Origin: Galbula dea
Lineage: Eukaryota; Chordata; Aves; Piciformes; Galbulidae
Length of the DNA: 64,000 nucleotides
Direction: 5' to 3'
NCBI GenBank assembly: GCA_013399015.1
Contig: VWZX01006699.1
Span: 204,618-268,617 of the forward strand
Shown: piece after piece, positions 49,688 through 62,172 of the stretch
Layout of the letters: the number at the start of each line of letters is the position of its first letter
Position numbering within the stretch: the stretch's first letter is position 1
Notes under the pieces: model-generated
The model's input: the letters and a program-made list of their open reading frames with translations, nothing else
The model's database searches: none
Told to the model about the DNA's origin: nothing
Program-made: the position numbers and the translations under genes

Positions 49688-49919
49688 TACCTGAAATTAA
49701 AGAATTTTGAGGAGGAAGTCAGAGCTCACCGAGACCTGGATGGGTTTTTGGCCAGAGCCAGCATCATCCTGGATGAAACGGCCACCTCCTTGGATGATGT
49801 TCTTCGGGAGATGTTGAAACACTTTGCTGAAGATCCTGAGAACACAGAGCCAAGCTGCAACTTTGAAAAAATCATGAGCACTTTATTCACTGATTCAGGG
49901 ACCCCACGAGAAGGGAATG
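49688..49919 (+). CDS. SLC4A11: SLC4A11 coding exon 5 (core of cytoplasmic domain)
   Basis: It spans residues 97-173 and the first base of codon 174. It opens [20 protein letters not shown] and continues LARASIILDETATSLDDVL, then REMLKHFAEDP, SCNFEKIMSTLFTDSGTP and REGN. This follows human [20 protein letters not shown] and the TSLDNVLRTMLRRFA region closely. In SLC4 proteins this part folds into the band-3-like cytoplasmic domain; the helix-rich LDDVLREMLKHF segment fits the dimer-arm or core helices of that fold (inference). Phase 0 in, phase 1 out, 232 bases; donor GTAATC is weaker than the others. Confidence 0.96.
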
Positions 49920-51156
49920 GTAATCACCTCTTGATTTGCTTTTGACCTGCAGGTTACTAGTCGGTTGTCATCCTTTCTGTTGGTGGCGTGTTGAACACTC
50001 GCTACTGTGTGGTCCCCAAGCTTGCATGTTGCATGTGACACTAGGAGTTCATTCTTCCATGTCACTCAGATTGAAGGGTCTCGTGCCTCCTGAGTCTTTG
50101 TTTTGGTGGAGTCTTGCCCCTGTTTCATGAAGATGACACATAATGGTGTTTTCTGGGGTGAGAAGACTACAACACTGGAGTGTCTTGTCTGTTTGGACCC
50201 CTTAGGTGTGCTTGTCCTCAGATAAGTGTCCAGTGCTCGTCAGCAAAGAGGCACTTGCTGTTATCTCTTTAGAACTGGCTCCTTTGCCTTGTGGTTCTCC
50301 ATCTGAATTCACACAGGCTGGGGAATTTTGCATGTTTTGGATAACTAATTGCTTGGGGAGGGCTGAGCCTTCACATTGCTCCCAGCCCACTGGAAGGGAC
50401 GTGAGGTGCTTTGTTTTCCTCCAGAAACCCAACTAGAAGAAGCTTAGCCAATATTGTTGGCTCACCTGTCACCTTTAAGTTATCAACAAATGTCATAGCA
50501 TAGTCTAAAATGCCACTGTTTAGCCCAAGAAGCTTAACTAAGCATTGTTTCTCTGTAGGCACCCCTGATGTTTCAGAGTCAACAGGAAGGAATAGACAAA
50601 CATGTACCTCGCACCTCAAATGTAACTGTCACAGCCTCAGTGAATTTCTTTAACAAGTCCTGAGCATGTAGTAAGCGTGTTCATGCTGTAGTTCCTTCTT
50701 GCTACCTATCTTAGAGCTTTGCATTTGTAATCCCTTTAATGTGGGCTTCCTGCCAATAAGGAAAAATGAAGCAGTGCCATAAAATACTAGAAGAGCCTTA
50801 ATTAAGAAGAGGGAGAGAGAGAGGGCAGGGGATTGGGAAGACGCTGCCTCTTCCAGTCCTGTCTGTGTGCGTGGTGACTACTAATCTAATAACCTGATAC
50901 TGCAGTAGGTTGATGTTGGGAGGAGGAAACAGCTGCCTTTCTGAGCTGGGAATAGTTAAAAGACAGAATTCAAAAGCATCAGGAGAAATATTTCCATCTT
51001 TCTCTGTTGTCACCCCTTCCCCCTGCATCAATCCACTGCACAGATAAAGTAGTATGCTTGGAATTAGTACTCTGCTTCCATTTGAAAGGAGATGTTATTT
51101 GCAGTTGCAAAGGAAAAGTGAGCAGCCTCTCATGGTTCCCTCTCTTCTTTTCCTAG
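49920..51156 (+). other. SLC4A11 intron 5 (1.2 kb)
   Basis: GTAATC to TTTTCCTAG. It is the shortest intron in the window and the only complete one without a CR1 fragment that I can see. No other feature noted. Confidence 0.85.
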
Positions 51157-51238
51157 TTCACCTCCTATCAGATACAATTCAAGGGGTCACAGCGACAGTC
51201 ACGGGGGTGCAGTACCAGCAGTCCTGGCTCTGTATCAT
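51157..51238 (+). CDS. SLC4A11: SLC4A11 coding exon 6 (TIQGVTATVTGV segment)
   Basis: It completes codon 174 (Val) and encodes HLLSDTIQGVTATVTGVQYQ then QSWLCI and two bases of codon 201. The human sequence differs by a single Arg to Gln in VRYQQ. This is among the best conserved parts of the SLC4A11 cytoplasmic domain. Phase 1 in, phase 2 out, 82 bases. The acceptor has a CT-rich tract ending CCTAG and the donor is GTAAGT. Confidence 0.96.
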
Positions 51239-52235
51239 GTAAGTACCTGGCTTAGATTAGCAGAACCCAAAACTGCTCAAAACTTGTAGCTTTTCCTGCT
51301 GCTGGGAAGAGAAGAGTGGTTCAGAACGTGTCTTGTCCTTGTAAGTCAAGATGGTGATGTCCCTTCCACCCATCCTGGTCTGAAGGATCTTGGGTTCAGC
51401 ACTGGGCTGCTCCTCTTTGCAAATGGACAAGCAGTAGCTTGGGCAGAGGTGACCACAGTCTCTTCAGGGCACAAAGCTCTTGGATGCTATTGAGATGTGG
51501 TGTTGGCAAGCTAAGAATGCTGAAACAAAAATGAGCTCCAGAAAATGCTCTTTACTGAGAAATGTTAATGAGAGGAACATCTGAAAGGGACAAACAAAGT
51601 GGTTCATGGACTGCTTTGCCTGGTGAAGTCTGGGAACTTGGACCAAAGGATTTCTTGAGTCCTTTGATGAAAACATCTAAACTTTGTAACTGAAAATTGA
51701 AGTCAGAAATCCCAACACTATTCAGGCACTGATTATTTTGCCTGACAATTAATTCAGATGCTCATTAGTTGTCAACACAGTTAAACATTGGAGCAGGCCC
51801 TCAAGGCAGTAAGGATTCTGTCACCTGGGATTTGGGAGACATGGTGGCTTCACCCCAGCTTCCACTTGATCAAAAGTGGGTTTTGAAATTCTTGTTTCAA
51901 TCAAGCATGTCTGATGAGCCAAAGTGCCCTTTCACAGAGGAAGGCCAGAACCTGAGTCACTGAGCCAACCAAAGCAATGTGATTTGACTTCTCTCTGTTG
52001 CTTTATGCATATGCAGTCTCTAGGTCCAAGTTGTCAAGAAATATGTTAATTCCAAGAGAAATTACTAGGAGATGTTGAATAGGTGCCTGAAGGCTCAGGG
52101 AGTGCATGCACATATTTCAGGCTTCACAGCCACTTTGCTAGGAGAGCTGTCACAATGCTTTTCCTTCTGTTAACAGTTGTTGTACCTTCAGCTTATGGCT
52201 GGAAAAAGCCTAGAGTGTTTTGCCCTAGAAAGGAA

Positions 52236-52342
52236 TGATTTCTTTTAAAAAGAAAAATCACAAACAAATCCACACCAACAAACAACAACAACAGCAAAAA
52301 AAACCCCAAACAGAAGAAACCCCAAACAAAACACCCCCCTTG
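52236..52342. repeat. A/C-rich low-complexity tract
   Basis: Runs such as AACAAACAACAACAACAGC and AAAAAAAACCCCAAACAG, ending in a C6 run. It lies directly 5' of a sense CR1 fragment. Confidence 0.75.
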
Positions 52343-52370
52343 TTTTTAATCTCTTCTGAAAGAGAAAGAT

Positions 52371-52520
52371 GCCTGCCCAGGGCAGTGAACTCATCATCCC
52401 TGGAGGTGGTTAGATGTGGTCCTTAGGGCCATGGTTTAGTGGCATGGTGGGGATAGGTTGATAGTTGGACTTGATGATGTTAGAGGTCTCCTCCAACCTT
52501 AAGGATTCTGTGGTTCTTTG
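52371..52520 (+). repeat. CR1 3'-end fragment (150 bp)
   Basis: GCCTGCCCAGGGCAGTGAAC, GATAGTTGGACTTGATGATG and terminal CTCCTCCAACCTTAAGGATT with a CTGTGGTTC end. It directly follows an A/C-rich low-complexity patch. Confidence 0.88.
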
Positions 52521-53323
52521 GATATGAAGGTTCTGTTCTATGGAATAAGTGAACTGGATGATGTCTGTGCTGCTGTCAGCTCTGCTGTTACACCTGGCAT
52601 GTACAGAGCAGCTTGCACAACGAAGCACATGACTTCATGCCATCAAATGGTCGTTGTGTACTGACCAAGAGGGCAGTTGTCTCCCCTTTGGGTGCCCTAG
52701 GTAGGTTATGTACATCCTACTCTAGGAAGGATGAAGTGTGTAACTTTCTACTGTGGCATGGCTCTGTGGAGGGCTTTAGAGAGCCTTGACTTCCTAACAA
52801 GAGCATTTCTAGAGGTCACTCTACAAATCCTGTGACCACATCTATGGAACTGCAAAGGGTAGGTTAAGCCTTTCTCTCCAAAGTGTGCCAAAGCTTTAAG
52901 TGCCTCCATGTGAGTAATACTAGCTTCCAAGACAAGACATGATTTGAAAAACAAGCTTACAGCCTGAAGGTGTCTTGTGCAAAACTTTCCTTGTTTCTTC
53001 CTTTTGTTACTCTGAAGAGGGAGAAGAAAGTGGTGGGAAAGCAGTGATGAGTTATTAACTGTAATTATGTCATTACTGCACTGTATTTCAGCTGGAGCTA
53101 TTGTGCAACAGATTGTCAACCATATTTTTAGATCTTACATTTTTTCTTCAAGTCAGATTGCAAAACAACTTCCAAAACTCTGAAGTAAAAGGCATTTGTT
53201 GATGAAAAAGATTTTCCATGTGAGTGGGAAGAACCTTTAAGATATCTCCTGTTCTTTCTCCTTCCATTTACTCTATGCTCTTTGCTAAATCTGAAATTAG
53301 CACTGCTGGGTTTTGTGCACCTT

Positions 53324-53390
53324 ATAGAATCATAGAATCATCAGAGTTGGAAGGGACCTCAAAGATCATCCAGCTCCAACCTCCCTTGGC
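53324..53390 (-). repeat. Short CR1 3'-end fragment
   Basis: TATAGAATCATAGAATCATC then AGAGTTGGAAGGGACCTCAA. The terminal octamer repeats are intact. Confidence 0.88.
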
Positions 53391-54288
53391 TAACTTCTTC
53401 TTCCTAGTTGGATGAGATAAGCTTAAGTATCATGATAGGAATATATTAATGAGGAAGAGCTGCTCAGAGGTATGAGTTTTGGTACTGTTCCTTCTGCATT
53501 GCTTTTAAGAGGAAATTTTAAAGCTAAAATTAGCTTAAAATCAGAAAGAAAAGACATATGTAAGATTTCACTGAGTTGTCCAGAGTCTGGCAGCAGAAGA
53601 GCATTCCTGATGGGCACACAAATGTGATTCCTTCTCTCCTCTGTGCTGGGGAGGAGGTTCCTCTTCCTTACCTGAGTTACCCCTAGTGGGAAGAGCAGTG
53701 GGGAAAATCTAGGGTGAAATAACTCTTCTGCTTCTGTTAGAACTGGTGTTTTCCTGACAGTTCCAGGTCTATTTAACCAGCAGGCAAGGTCAGATGTACC
53801 ACGTGGATCTGGGCTTATAGCCCCATGACAGAAGGAACAGTTGAGGAATTGAAGGTCTGGAGGTTTGAGTGTTCCACTGAAGTCCAGGAAGACAACTGGC
53901 TTCTGATTCACTTAGGCTTTAGGGTTTTTTTGTCAAGAATGGCTAAAAGCTGCTTTGCTGGAACCATACCAGGGTATATAAGCTTATGGAAACCTTGAGA
54001 CTCCCTCATTAAAATTCTCTGTAGCTCAGTCTTGCATGCCCCACTAACCAGCAGCCTTCAGCTCCAGAAGAATGAAGGTTGCTGGGTATCTGTGGACATG
54101 ATGGTTTTCTAGCTAGAAGGCAAATCTTCACAGCTGCAGATTAGCTTTCCCAGCCAAGGGCACAATTTCCTATCTTGGAAACCACACACACAACTTTTTC
54201 CTATTCATAGCATCTTCCAGAACAGCAAGACATAAGCTGGCATGGAGATCTCTTGCTGCTTCATTGTGAAGTTGCAGGTTGATTCTTC

Positions 54289-54330
54289 CATCCCAAGAGA
54301 ACTTGGGATGAGAGGAACTTGGGATGAGAG
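54289..54330. repeat. Small inverted and direct repeat
   Basis: CATCCCAAG and CTTGGGATG form a 9-base inverted repeat with a 4-base loop. The right arm is then repeated directly (GAACTTGGGATGAGAG twice in tandem with a G between). Confidence 0.7.
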
Positions 54331-54928
54331 ATAGCCAGACCTGTCCCAGACTGGGGAGTGCTGAACTGTTCTTACAGATTGACTCAGTCATTTAACATGA
54401 AGAAGCTCTGTCATTAGCAGGAGTTTAAGGAGGTACTTTGATACTGCAACAGGTGGATGTACTGCCAGGAGGGTGCTCAGAGTTCCCCATGAACCACTCA
54501 GACCTACCATGATCCAGAACCTGGAGGTGGTAAACTGGATGTTTTGTATGTCTGGATTAGGAAGGGTGGAGGAAAAAGTCCCTGTGAGAGCTGTTGGGTT
54601 TGGTCTTGCAGTTTTGTGGCTCACAAAGCCCAAGGAAGCCCCCCACCTTTGTATGATGAAGTGACTTTCACAAGCCAAGCCCTGTCACACCCAGTTGCTG
54701 CTTTCAGTGTCTGACAGATGGAGAGGCAAATGCCTGTTTATGTTTCCTTCCCTTGGAGTGAAGGATACCTAATGCTAAGGATGTTCAAGCAACTGTTAAC
54801 TGATTGCTAGTGGATCTCTCTCCTTGGTGGCCTCCTAGGAGAAACACCAGCTGCCTGGGTTATTGAACAAATGCTCCTTGAGCTTCCCCAGGCAGCACAA
54901 CTTCCAGGCTGTATTCTGCTTGCCAGGA

Positions 54929-54944
54929 GATAGATAGATAGATA
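54929..54944. repeat. (GATA)4 microsatellite
   Basis: Four tandem GATA units. Short, likely polymorphic. Confidence 0.8.
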
Positions 54945-57257
54945 TTGCTTTCTTTCAAAGCTGAATCTTTGGAAAAACATGAAAGGAAGCAGCTTTGTAG
55001 TCTGCATTGAGTAGTTGAAGATCCCTTTCCTTTGGCTGCATTGATAAGGCACAGGGATTGGGGAAGGACCTCTTTTCAGGGCATTGAACTGATTTGCTGA
55101 AGCTGTTTTAACACTCACAGCAGAGGGAGGAAAAGCCTCTCTGCAAGCAAGGAGTGGCTTAGTGGTTTGTGTGCTCTCTGTTGCTGTAAAATTGCCTGCT
55201 GTGATGTAGTGTGTCATTACAGTGATTCCTGTGGAGGAGTTGAAGCCAGTAAAACTCAGGTAGCTTTTCAAAAACAGGAATTGAAGCTATTTTGGATCTC
55301 AAGTAAGGCTGCTGTTCAGACACAGTAAAGTTTAAGAGTAGCAGCTTCTCAGATTTCAGGTATAGCTGATGGTTGGGTGAAACCTTACTTAATGGATCTC
55401 TCAACAAAAGTATGGTAAAGCCTGTTTTGTGTGTTTAAGGAGTTGCTGTGGGTCTACAGAAAAGCCACATTGCTTCTGGTTTAGCTGTTGAACAGTTCTT
55501 CAGTGGGGATGCTTCACTTGCTCTGTATTCCTCAGAATAGTGCCCCTTCTTCTGGAGAGCAAAGTGGGGATGCTATGGGAAATTGGAAGAGCTCAACTGT
55601 TTAAAGCAGTTATCCTTCAGAGGAATGATTACAAGGTTTGGACTCTTGTAACAAGAGCCTCTTCTTCAAAATCTACAACCATCTTCTCCCAAGTGTTCTT
55701 TGGGTTCAAAGAACTGATTAATTTCCTAAGTGCTTGTACCACCCTGGCTGGGCTGTCTCAGGTTATGCTGGAGAGCTGAAGCTCTTACAGGTGCTGTGAG
55801 GAAAAGGAGTTCTTCAATTCAAGCCCTTCATTAGGAATTTGGGGTCTGAAGGAGATCTGTTAGAGAGGAGGATGCCTCACTGCAGTACCTTCAGTGCCTG
55901 AGGAGGAGGCAATGCCTCTTTCTACTTGGACCTGTAGGAAATCCTTCTCCCCTAGAGAAATTAACTGCTGGAGAGGAGGAGTCTTTGTGGAGCCTAGCAA
56001 AGTGCATTTCCCAGTCCAAGATGACATCCAGCTTGGAGTGACTTTGTTGCTGGAACAAGCTTGTGCCAAGCTGTGGCTGAGCTGGCTTGCTGGTTACAGC
56101 TTATTCCTTGCTTGGTTTCTGAAAGCTTGTGCCTGGTGCTGCTCTGCAGAGGAAGATTTATTTGCAGTGGGTAAGAACAAGAAGTGTCATTGTTGTGCTT
56201 CATCAGGACAGGAAAAGACTGGCTAGCTGATTACCTCTGCTGGGCACTTTTTCTTACTGCAGGGGATAATTTGTTTCTGAATTAACTTCCTTTCTTACCC
56301 TGTTGAAAGAAAGTTTCTGTTTCTCTTGGGTCCTCCAGAGTTTGACCCTTTTTATGAGTTGGTTGAGAAATGTGGTGTTGCTCTGATAACACCTTAGGTG
56401 TGGGGCAGACCTGTGGCATGTGTGTCTTGGTGTAGCAGTGGTTTCAGAGGAGGGCTGCCACTTCTCACCATCAGAGTGCCACACTCAACCCTGCTGGATA
56501 CACAGCCTGGAAAGAGGAGGACAGCAAAGCAGGAACACAGGCTGTCATTTAAATGCCCCTTTTTAATGAGCTCAATTATTGGAGGATCAAGATAAAAATG
56601 CTGAGAACACAACTTGGCATCTCATGAAATCATAGCCTAGCATTGCCTTGGGTGACTGATACTGGGTGAAAATAGATTTTTCAGCTTTCTGGCCAAACCA
56701 AAGGAGAATCAAAATTAGCTCAACCCAAACCAAAAGGGAACTTGGAGGCTTTGGCCAAACCAGACTTGATTTTGAGTCAGCTAAAAATGGCTTGCCTAGC
56801 TCTCAAGTTTTTTTTTGGGGGGGGGAGTTTTGGCTATTTACCCTTCCATTATTTACTTAGTGGGAACTTAAGTAAGTGCTACTTGAAAAGAGTTGCTTGG
56901 GTTTGAAAGTTGCTTTCCTCTTGGCCTGAAGGGTGCTGAGTTTTACCTGCAGTCTTGCACAACTTGGGATTTCTCCATGTGAACCAAATAACTTCCTTTT
57001 TTCATGGCCTTTACAAATATTTGCACAAGTTAAGCAGGGACTGCAGCTTTGGTTTGTTCTATTTGTACCTGGATTCTGGAATTAAAACAGAAGTGGGAGC
57101 TGTAAGTGCTGCACCAGGGAATAGGATTTGAATCAGCTAAATAATGGCTTAAATTTGCAGTAAAGCTTGAGATGCTGGGCAGAAGTGACTTGGCCTTGCA
57201 GTAAAAGTACTGAAACACCACTCTTTTTCCCCAGATAAATAGATGTAACCACAAGAC

Positions 57258-57460
57258 AGGCATTGAGCTGCTGGAGTGTGTTCAGAGAAGGGCAAGGAGG
57301 GTGGGGAAGGATCTAGAACACAAGTGTTGTGAGGAGCAGCTGAGGAAACTGGGGTTGGTTAGCCTGGAGAAGAGGAGGCTCAGGGGAGACCTTCTCACTC
57401 TCTGCAACTCCCTGAAAGGAGGTTGGAGCCAGCTGGGTGTTGCTCTCTTCTGCCAGGGTA
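57258..57460 (+). repeat. CR1 LINE fragment without its 3' end (203 bp)
   Basis: GAGCTGCTGGAGTGTGTTCA, GTTAGCCTGGAGAAGAGGAG and GAAAGGAGGTTGGAGCCAG. It breaks off near 57460. CR1 sequence of the next consensus part resumes at 57709, repeating the GAAAGGAGGTTG segment. Confidence 0.85.
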
Positions 57461-57708
57461 CCATAGCATCCTCTCTCAGAGGATTGCCAGAGGTGCTTGC
57501 TCCTTGTTACTTGTTAAGTAACTCTGAAACAGAAAAAAATGGTGTGGGGAGTGTGTAATCACTCCAAGGTAGAAAACACTTCCAGACCTCTTTCAATAGG
57601 TAAACCCTCTGTCCATATCTCACCAGTGCTCATCAGAAGAGTTGAGAAGTAGTAGGTGGCTCTAATGGCAACAGGAGAGCTGCAGTCCAGGCTGGTGTTA
57701 ACCTTTTC

Positions 57709-58012
57709 CTGCAACTGAAAGGAGGTTGTGGTAAGGAAGGGATCCATCTCCTCTCCCAAGTAACAAGCAATAGGGCAAGAGGAAGAGGCCTCAAGTTGTA
57801 CCAGGGTAGGTCTAGGTTTGACATTAAGAAAGGTTTCTTCACTGAAGGAGTTCTAAAGCACTGGCCCATGGCAGTGGTGAAGTCACCATCCCTGGAGGGA
57901 CTGAAAAGATTAGATGTAGTGCTGAGGGACATGGTTTAGTGGTGACTTGGGTTGACAGTTGGACCTGGTGATCTGAAAACTCTCTTCCAACCAAAAGAAT
58001 TCCACAATTCTA
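57709..58012 (+). repeat. CR1 LINE fragment, 3' end (304 bp)
   Basis: Begins CTGCAACTGAAAGGAGGTTG, then CCAAGTAACAAGCAATAGGG, AAGTCACCATCCCTGGAGGG and terminal TCTCTTCCAACCAAAAGAATTC. Its first 60 bases overlap the end of the fragment at 57258 in consensus position. Confidence 0.88.
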
Positions 58013-58869
58013 ACTGCACAAAGCCATTCTGTTTCTTTGGCAGAGGTTTCCAGCAGGAAAAATGATGGCTACCCAGATCACAGCTCTGTTGAAGTGTCCC
58101 AGAATGGAGACAGACCTGGTCATTCATGGCCACTTAGTTTGATCTGTGTTTATTTCAAACAGCTTCTTGCTAGTCTGTTTTTATGGGAGTCAGAGCCATC
58201 ACATGCCCAGCAGGGTTGGCTGGGATTGCAGCCAAGGATTTCCCTCTGAGCTGTAATCCTGCTTTCTACAGCCTCTGTAGGTCTTGAGCAAGGAGGTCAG
58301 CTTGGTTTCTGTAACACACCTGTACCACAAAGGGGAAACATAACAGCTGAGGGGCAAATAGGGAAAACCCTTCAGAGAGATCTGCCCAAGGCAAAAGGAG
58401 TGGAGATGTGTTGGTTTGGCATCTTGCCTTCATGTTTCCAAAAGCACTTTGGGAGATCAGGTGGAATGAAACCAAGTGTAAACTCCTTTCCAGTGATGGA
58501 GGTGCTGGAGTTTTTCTAAGAGGGTTTTTTCCTAGAAGTTTCTGTAGCAGTATAAGTACTAGGTAGCCTGCATTTCTCTGTCCTTTGATCTCTTGGCTGT
58601 TAAAGAGCAGGTGGGAGAAGAGGAAAACTTAAACCTTGAAATGTGGAAAGTTATTTCCCCTAAAACCTTGAACATGCACATTTTACAGAAGAGCCAGAAT
58701 TGAGCTAACAGTAACCAAAAGTCATGATTTCAGACTTCACCCTGACCCTTTCAGAACCAACCAACCACCTTTTGTGTTCCTCCAAGTTGAAATGTCTGTT
58801 TAAAAACCTTGTGTACCAGGAAAGATCATGTCCCAGTGCCATCTGTAACCATGCCACCTTCCTTGACAG

Positions 58870-58993
58870 TTGCACTATAAAGTCCCTTCAGCGACGTCAC
58901 GTTTGCATCAGCCGCCTGGAGAGGCCCCAGAATTGGGGTGAAAACTCCTGTGAAGTGAGATTTGTGATATTAGTCCTGGCTCCTCCTAAAATG
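58870..58993 (+). CDS. SLC4A11: SLC4A11 coding exon 7 (RPQNWGENSCEVRF segment)
   Basis: It completes codon 201 (Ile) and encodes [20 protein letters not shown], then NWGENSCEVRFVILVLAPPK and Met242. Human reads [20 protein letters not shown] followed by an identical NWGENSCEVRFVILVLAPPKM. Such strong identity shows purifying selection on this stretch of the cytoplasmic domain, where the FVILVLAPPK strand is a core beta strand of the fold (inference from SLC4 structures). Phase 2 in, phase 0 out, 124 bases; donor GTGAGT. Confidence 0.96.
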
Positions 58994-61900
58994 GTGAGTA
59001 TTCTGCACTTGGGTTTGCTCTGGTGCTTCAGAGGGTTCTCCTAAGGTTATTTTTTCCTTGGTCTCCTTCTGGAGTTAATGACAACATATTTTTCAAACAG
59101 AAGGAGATGTGAAAAGGCCTGAGATCTTCTCAGCAGTTGTCAGGCTGGTTAATACTAAGTGTCATTAGTCAGCTGTGTCCTCATCTCATACTGGAGAACA
59201 GCCTCCAGCCTGACTGGGAGGAGAATGCAGCAGATCAAGTGTCTCTGTAGTCCCCATATGCTTTTTTTCCTCACTAGAACTACAGCTGTGATGCTCTTAT
59301 CACTCCACAGATTCCCTCTCCAGCTTTACCAGTTTAGGTCCTATTTTTAGAGGTAAGGAATGCTGCTCCTGGTTGAAGTCATGCTGGTGAAGGGCTCTCG
59401 TGAGTCTGCAGCTGATGCCCCACTGCAAAGGTCTGGGTTGCTTCCTGGCAAAATCCCTTGATGGGACTGACAGTGACACTGCAGATGTGGTTGCAGCAGG
59501 TGTAGATGGACTGAGGAAGATGTAGTTTTGTGAGCTCTATTGCATTTTGGGTGAGATAATTTGGGAGCTGGGGTGCTTTTAAGGTCAGACTGTCCTGAGG
59601 TCCTTTGGGATGTGTGTTCATAGCTTCTGGCACTCAGAGCAGCAAGGTTAGGGCTTGCTCAAGTGTGCTCACTGTTTCTTTGGCATGGACAAGGCCAACG
59701 AGTTGCAGAGAAGCACACATTTACTGTGATATCATGGAGGGCATCAAGGTCAGTGGGAGATCCCTGTCCTGTCTTCCTAGAAAGCATTGGCTTGATCAGC
59801 ATGGTGTGTTCTTCCAGCTAATGGCTGAACAGTTCCAAGCTCAAGACCTTTTCACCCTTAAGCTGGCTGTTTACACCTTGGGGCTACTAGGTCTGTGCTT
59901 CTGGGAAGTGCTGGAGAGGTTGAGGACATTCTCTGGAGTAGGACATAACCTGATTCAGTTTCCTCCTCTTCAATGCTAGCTGGGTGACCTTGAGACCTTC
60001 TAGTCTGGTCTGTCTCTTCCCCCCCACCTCCACCACCACCCTTGTTTAAATGGAAATACTGGTGTTTCCTTATTTCCCAGGATTTTTGGCAGATCTTTCC
60101 TAACTGAGTAGCTCAATGCTTTTGGCATAGCTCTCAAACCCAACAGGCTGAAAACATCTTGATGTTCCTTAGGAAAAGCAGCAGGCAAACATCTGAACCT
60201 GTGCACAATTGCATTGATCTCTCCTTCATTGTGTGGCAGTTTGCTTATCTCCAGCCAGCTACGTGCAAAGCACCCAGCAAACAGCTCTGCATCCTGCAGG
60301 TTTGCAATTCCAATGGATAGCATCAAATTAAGGGAAGGGAGTGGAGGCCAAGCAGAGCTGCAGTTGCCAATATGGTTTTTATTTTAAATGAGTTTATGCA
60401 GCCAGCTCTAAGTACGCATTTCTGGTACAGCAGTTAAAATAATTAACCTGCTGACAGTAACAGATTCAATGAGCCTTGTTGGGGGAGGGGGAAAAAAAAA
60501 AAGGCCAGAAAATGGGCATCTGTTGTGCTGAGGAATCCAGATCCTTGGTCTTCTCTAGCATGGAGGATGGAAAACAACCCCTTGGATTCTCTGGGCTCTG
60601 ACACTTCACCTCTCTGTCTGGGAAAGCAAAGAAAGGGAGCGACGTTGGGGAGCTTGAGATAACCTCTTGCAGCATGCAACCCAAGGACCACTGAGGGTTA
60701 GAGGTGAAAGAAGCCTCTCCCCTGTGATGGCAAATCCAGGTTGGTTCAGTCTGAAAGGACACACAAACTCTAAAAACAACTCCCAGAGCTGATGGTTTCC
60801 ACTTAAATCCAAACCCTTTCCTAGAAACTTACATTGAACAGATACTAGGTGGCATGTCTGAAGGGACACCCACTGTGATGGAGAGAGGGCAATGGAGGAG
60901 CAGTGGGGGCAGGACAGTCTGAGTGGTGGAGTAAGGATGATGTTGGTGATGATGCAGTGCCACTCATGTGCCTATGCCTCTCCATCAAGCAGCACAGAAT
61001 TATTTGGTGGTGTTCATGAAGGAATTGTTCATCTGTTTTGCTAGGAATCATGACAACTGATTCAGGCCAATCACTTATCCTCATTACTACTTTTCACAGT
61101 AGAGTGAGGAGCTTGGAGGCTGTCCAAAGGAGGGTGGTTGGTTGGGTGTCTCTAGCAGTTGCTGCATGATGTGTGCTGAGGGTAGGTTAAAACTTTGCAC
61201 CAAAAGGAGCTCTTACTGAGTTGTGGTTCTACATAACTTTGCCTTGGCAAGTAACTTATTTATCCTGACCAAAGAGGTACAAACAGTTGAGCAGGTCAGG
61301 GTTTGTAGAGCTTGGATTTGGTGGGTTTGCACAGGAATAGGGAGCTCAGTCTCCTGTCCTGTTCCCTTTGTATCTAATTTCCAAGGCACTTGGAGAAATA
61401 AGAGAGCAGACTTGGATGCCATGGAAGCTGGACCCTCAAAGATCAAGCCTCTGGCTCACAGGAATGTTGAAGTCTGCAAATAAGCACTTGTTCCTTTTCC
61501 ATGTTTGCAAGTCTCCTGTCCCTTCCAAGCCTTTAGTGAGGATAAACAGTGCTGCTTGTGTGCATGCTCAGCTGCTGCTTTCCCATGCTTTTCTCCATGC
61601 TAGCAGTTACTTCAGCTGAGAGCTCTAAATCTCCACTTGTGTTGCCAGAATTACCCCAGAGAGGCCAAACAAATTGAGTTTTAATGCCCAGAAAATAGGA
61701 AGCTGATGAAGCAGATGTGCACAATAATCTCAGTCTTCCAGAAAAGGCATCAGGACACTTCTACCTGCAAGAACCTTGATTACATGTCTTTCCACACCAG
61801 TAGCAGTAATGCTGAGAGGCTGTTGGATAGCAAAGACTCTTAGTTGTTTAGTATTGAAAGGAAACTAGGGATGAACTGCAGGCTGAGCATGATTCAGCTT

Positions 61901-62172
61901 TGGATCAAGTCCTGGGAAGTTGATCAAGTAAGAGTGATCAGTGCTTCTAGTCAGGGTCTGTGTGTTGATGCCTTCATAGGATCCTGCTGTGATTGGTGTG
62001 TTTGTCTGCAACAGCTTCCACATGTACCCTTCTCCACTGGCTGTCTTTGGACTCCTGGAAGCCAGGCAGCTTGCTCTTCAGATGGTGCTGGGTGGGTTTA
62101 CCTTTCAGAAGTGAAGGAAGAATTGTTTTACAAGGTTCTTTTCTCTCTTTTTTTTTTTTCCCCTCCACTCAG
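58994..62172 (+). other. SLC4A11 intron 7 (3.2 kb)
   Basis: GTGAGT to a long T/C tract ending CACTCAG. No CR1 fragment that I can place with confidence and no nested gene. Contains an A-run at 60490-60501. Confidence 0.85.

Larger units (their letters stand above)
51239..58869 (+). other. SLC4A11 intron 6 (7.6 kb)
   Basis: GTAAGT to CCTTGACAG. CR1 fragments lie at 52371, 53324, 57258 and 57709. An A/C-rich low-complexity patch is at 52236-52342, a (GATA)4 run at 54929, and a small inverted and direct repeat at 54289-54330. A 162-codon antisense opening at 53423-53911 has no recognised relatives. 54020-57240 is otherwise unique sequence. Confidence 0.85.

Noticed and set aside
53423..53911. 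162-codon open frame on the - strand in intron 6
   Set aside because: No recognised domain. I considered a retroviral or other gene remnant but saw no supporting motif.
53970..54020. TATATAA followed 30 bases later by ATTAAA, like the core of a long terminal repeat
   Set aside because: No terminal TG...CA inverted ends, no second copy in the window and no internal retroviral sequence; likely chance.
60478..60501. G-run followed by A-run, looked at as a processed pseudogene or SINE tail
   Set aside because: No recognisable body on either side, so treated as simple sequence.
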